In this document: positions 6,655-6,899 of the stretch, in pieces
Numbering within the stretch: position 1 is the stretch's first letter
How the letters are laid out: each line of letters starts with the position of its first letter
Program-made: the position numbers and the translations under genes
NCBI GenBank assembly: GCA_013334735.1
Contig: JAAXXA010000155.1
Location: 1-6,899, forward strand
Origin: Bacteroidota bacterium
GTDB lineage: Bacteria; Bacteroidota; Bacteroidia; Bacteroidales; CG2-30-32-10
DNA length: 6,899 bases
Direction: 5' to 3'
The notes under the pieces: generated by a model
Told to the model about the DNA's origin: nothing
Seen by the model: the letters and a program-made list of their open reading frames with translations, nothing else
Databases searched by the model: none

Positions 6655-6739
6655 AAAAAAATTGAAATTTATTTTAAGGCTTCTGCTATCTTTTTATACT
6701 CTGGATAATAAACAGTTATAACCAAAATTAATTAAAAGG

Positions 6740-6747
6740 CAAATGTA
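6740..6747 (-). promoter_or_regulatory. Distal -7 promoter box, alternative for the LysM-protein gene
   Basis: On the minus strand TACATTTG is a second exact TAnnTTTG match, just downstream of the terminator at 6776-6809. It would give a leader of about 100 nt that includes the peptide-like stretch at 6669-6731. As with the proximal box, no convincing -33 element is seen. Position directly after a terminator is what one expects for a new transcription unit. Confidence 0.4.
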
Positions 6748-6775
6748 CAAAATTGTTTTGTATTTTATAAAATAA

Positions 6776-6809
6776 AAAAACGGCAAGAGTTATTATTCTT
6801 ACCGTTTTT
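6776..6809 (-). terminator. Intrinsic terminator, leftward-reading
   Basis: On the minus strand a 13-bp stem forms between 6797-6809 and 6776-6788 (arms AAAAACGGTAAGA and TCTTGCCGTTTTT), with an 8-nt loop and a following run of seven T. One pair is G-U in the minus-strand RNA; in the plus-strand RNA the same position is a C-A mismatch, so the hairpin favours leftward transcription. It probably ends a gene beyond the right edge of the window, and it insulates the LysM-protein gene from it. Weak rightward function is possible because the arm itself ends in five T. Confidence 0.75.
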
Positions 6810-6899
6810 GCTAATTAATCAAATTTAATCAAAAAGACTTTTTATCAGAAATTATATTATAAATTTCACAAATAATGTTAACCTCTGACAAGTGTTTTT

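Noticed and set aside
6815..6833. Direct repeat TTAATCAAA, two copies 10 bp apart
   Set aside because: Helical spacing is suggestive of a binding site, but such A/T-rich words are expected by chance, and it probably lies at the 3' side of a minus-strand gene.

Overview
The window looks like an ordinary, AT-rich piece of a Bacteroidota (Bacteroidetes) chromosome. Four signs point that way: exact TAnnTTTG-type -7 boxes of the Bacteroidota sigma factor, genes without clear Shine-Dalgarno sites, secreted proteins with 'AQ'-type signal-peptide cleavage sites, and gene families typical of that phylum (ftsK followed by lolA, a DUF4412/GLPGLI-like secreted protein, a LysM plus periplasmic-binding-fold protein). 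The genus cannot be named from sequence alone.

Layout, left to right. Bases 2-271 (+) hold the broken end of a surface protein with an Asp-box (SDGGTTW) signature; its recognisable part stops at about base 207, just where the next gene ends. Bases 205-738 (-) encode a 177-aa membrane-anchored protein of unknown function. Bases 739-863 are a divergent promoter region, with an exact -7 box for the rightward gene. Bases 864-1553 (+) encode a 229-aa secreted DUF4412/GLPGLI-like protein. Bases 1554-1747 are non-coding and repeat-rich: a possible dispersed element, a 14-bp perfect palindrome, and five tandem copies of a 7-bp unit. Bases 1748-4327 (+) encode a full-length FtsK/SpoIIIE DNA translocase. 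Bases 4324-4971 (+) encode a LolA-type lipoprotein carrier that overlaps ftsK by ATGA. Bases 4972-5084 separate convergent genes and consist mostly of ten tandem copies of a second 7-bp unit. Bases 5085-6632 (-) encode a secreted LysM protein with a periplasmic-binding-protein fold. Bases 6633-6899 carry two candidate promoters for that gene, a short peptide-like remnant, and a strong leftward-facing terminator that probably belongs to a gene beyond the right edge.

Most intact genes concern the cell envelope and division. FtsK moves DNA at the septum, LolA carries lipoproteins across the periplasm, and the LysM protein probably binds peptidoglycan. Only ftsK-lolA is clearly a transcription/translation unit. 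No CRISPR array, rRNA, tRNA, transposase or phage gene was found, and I see no convincing new multi-gene system. The points most worth a second look are the two unrelated 7-bp-period arrays, the abrupt junction at the left end, and the LysM/binding-fold protein as a possible peptidoglycan-synthesis regulator.
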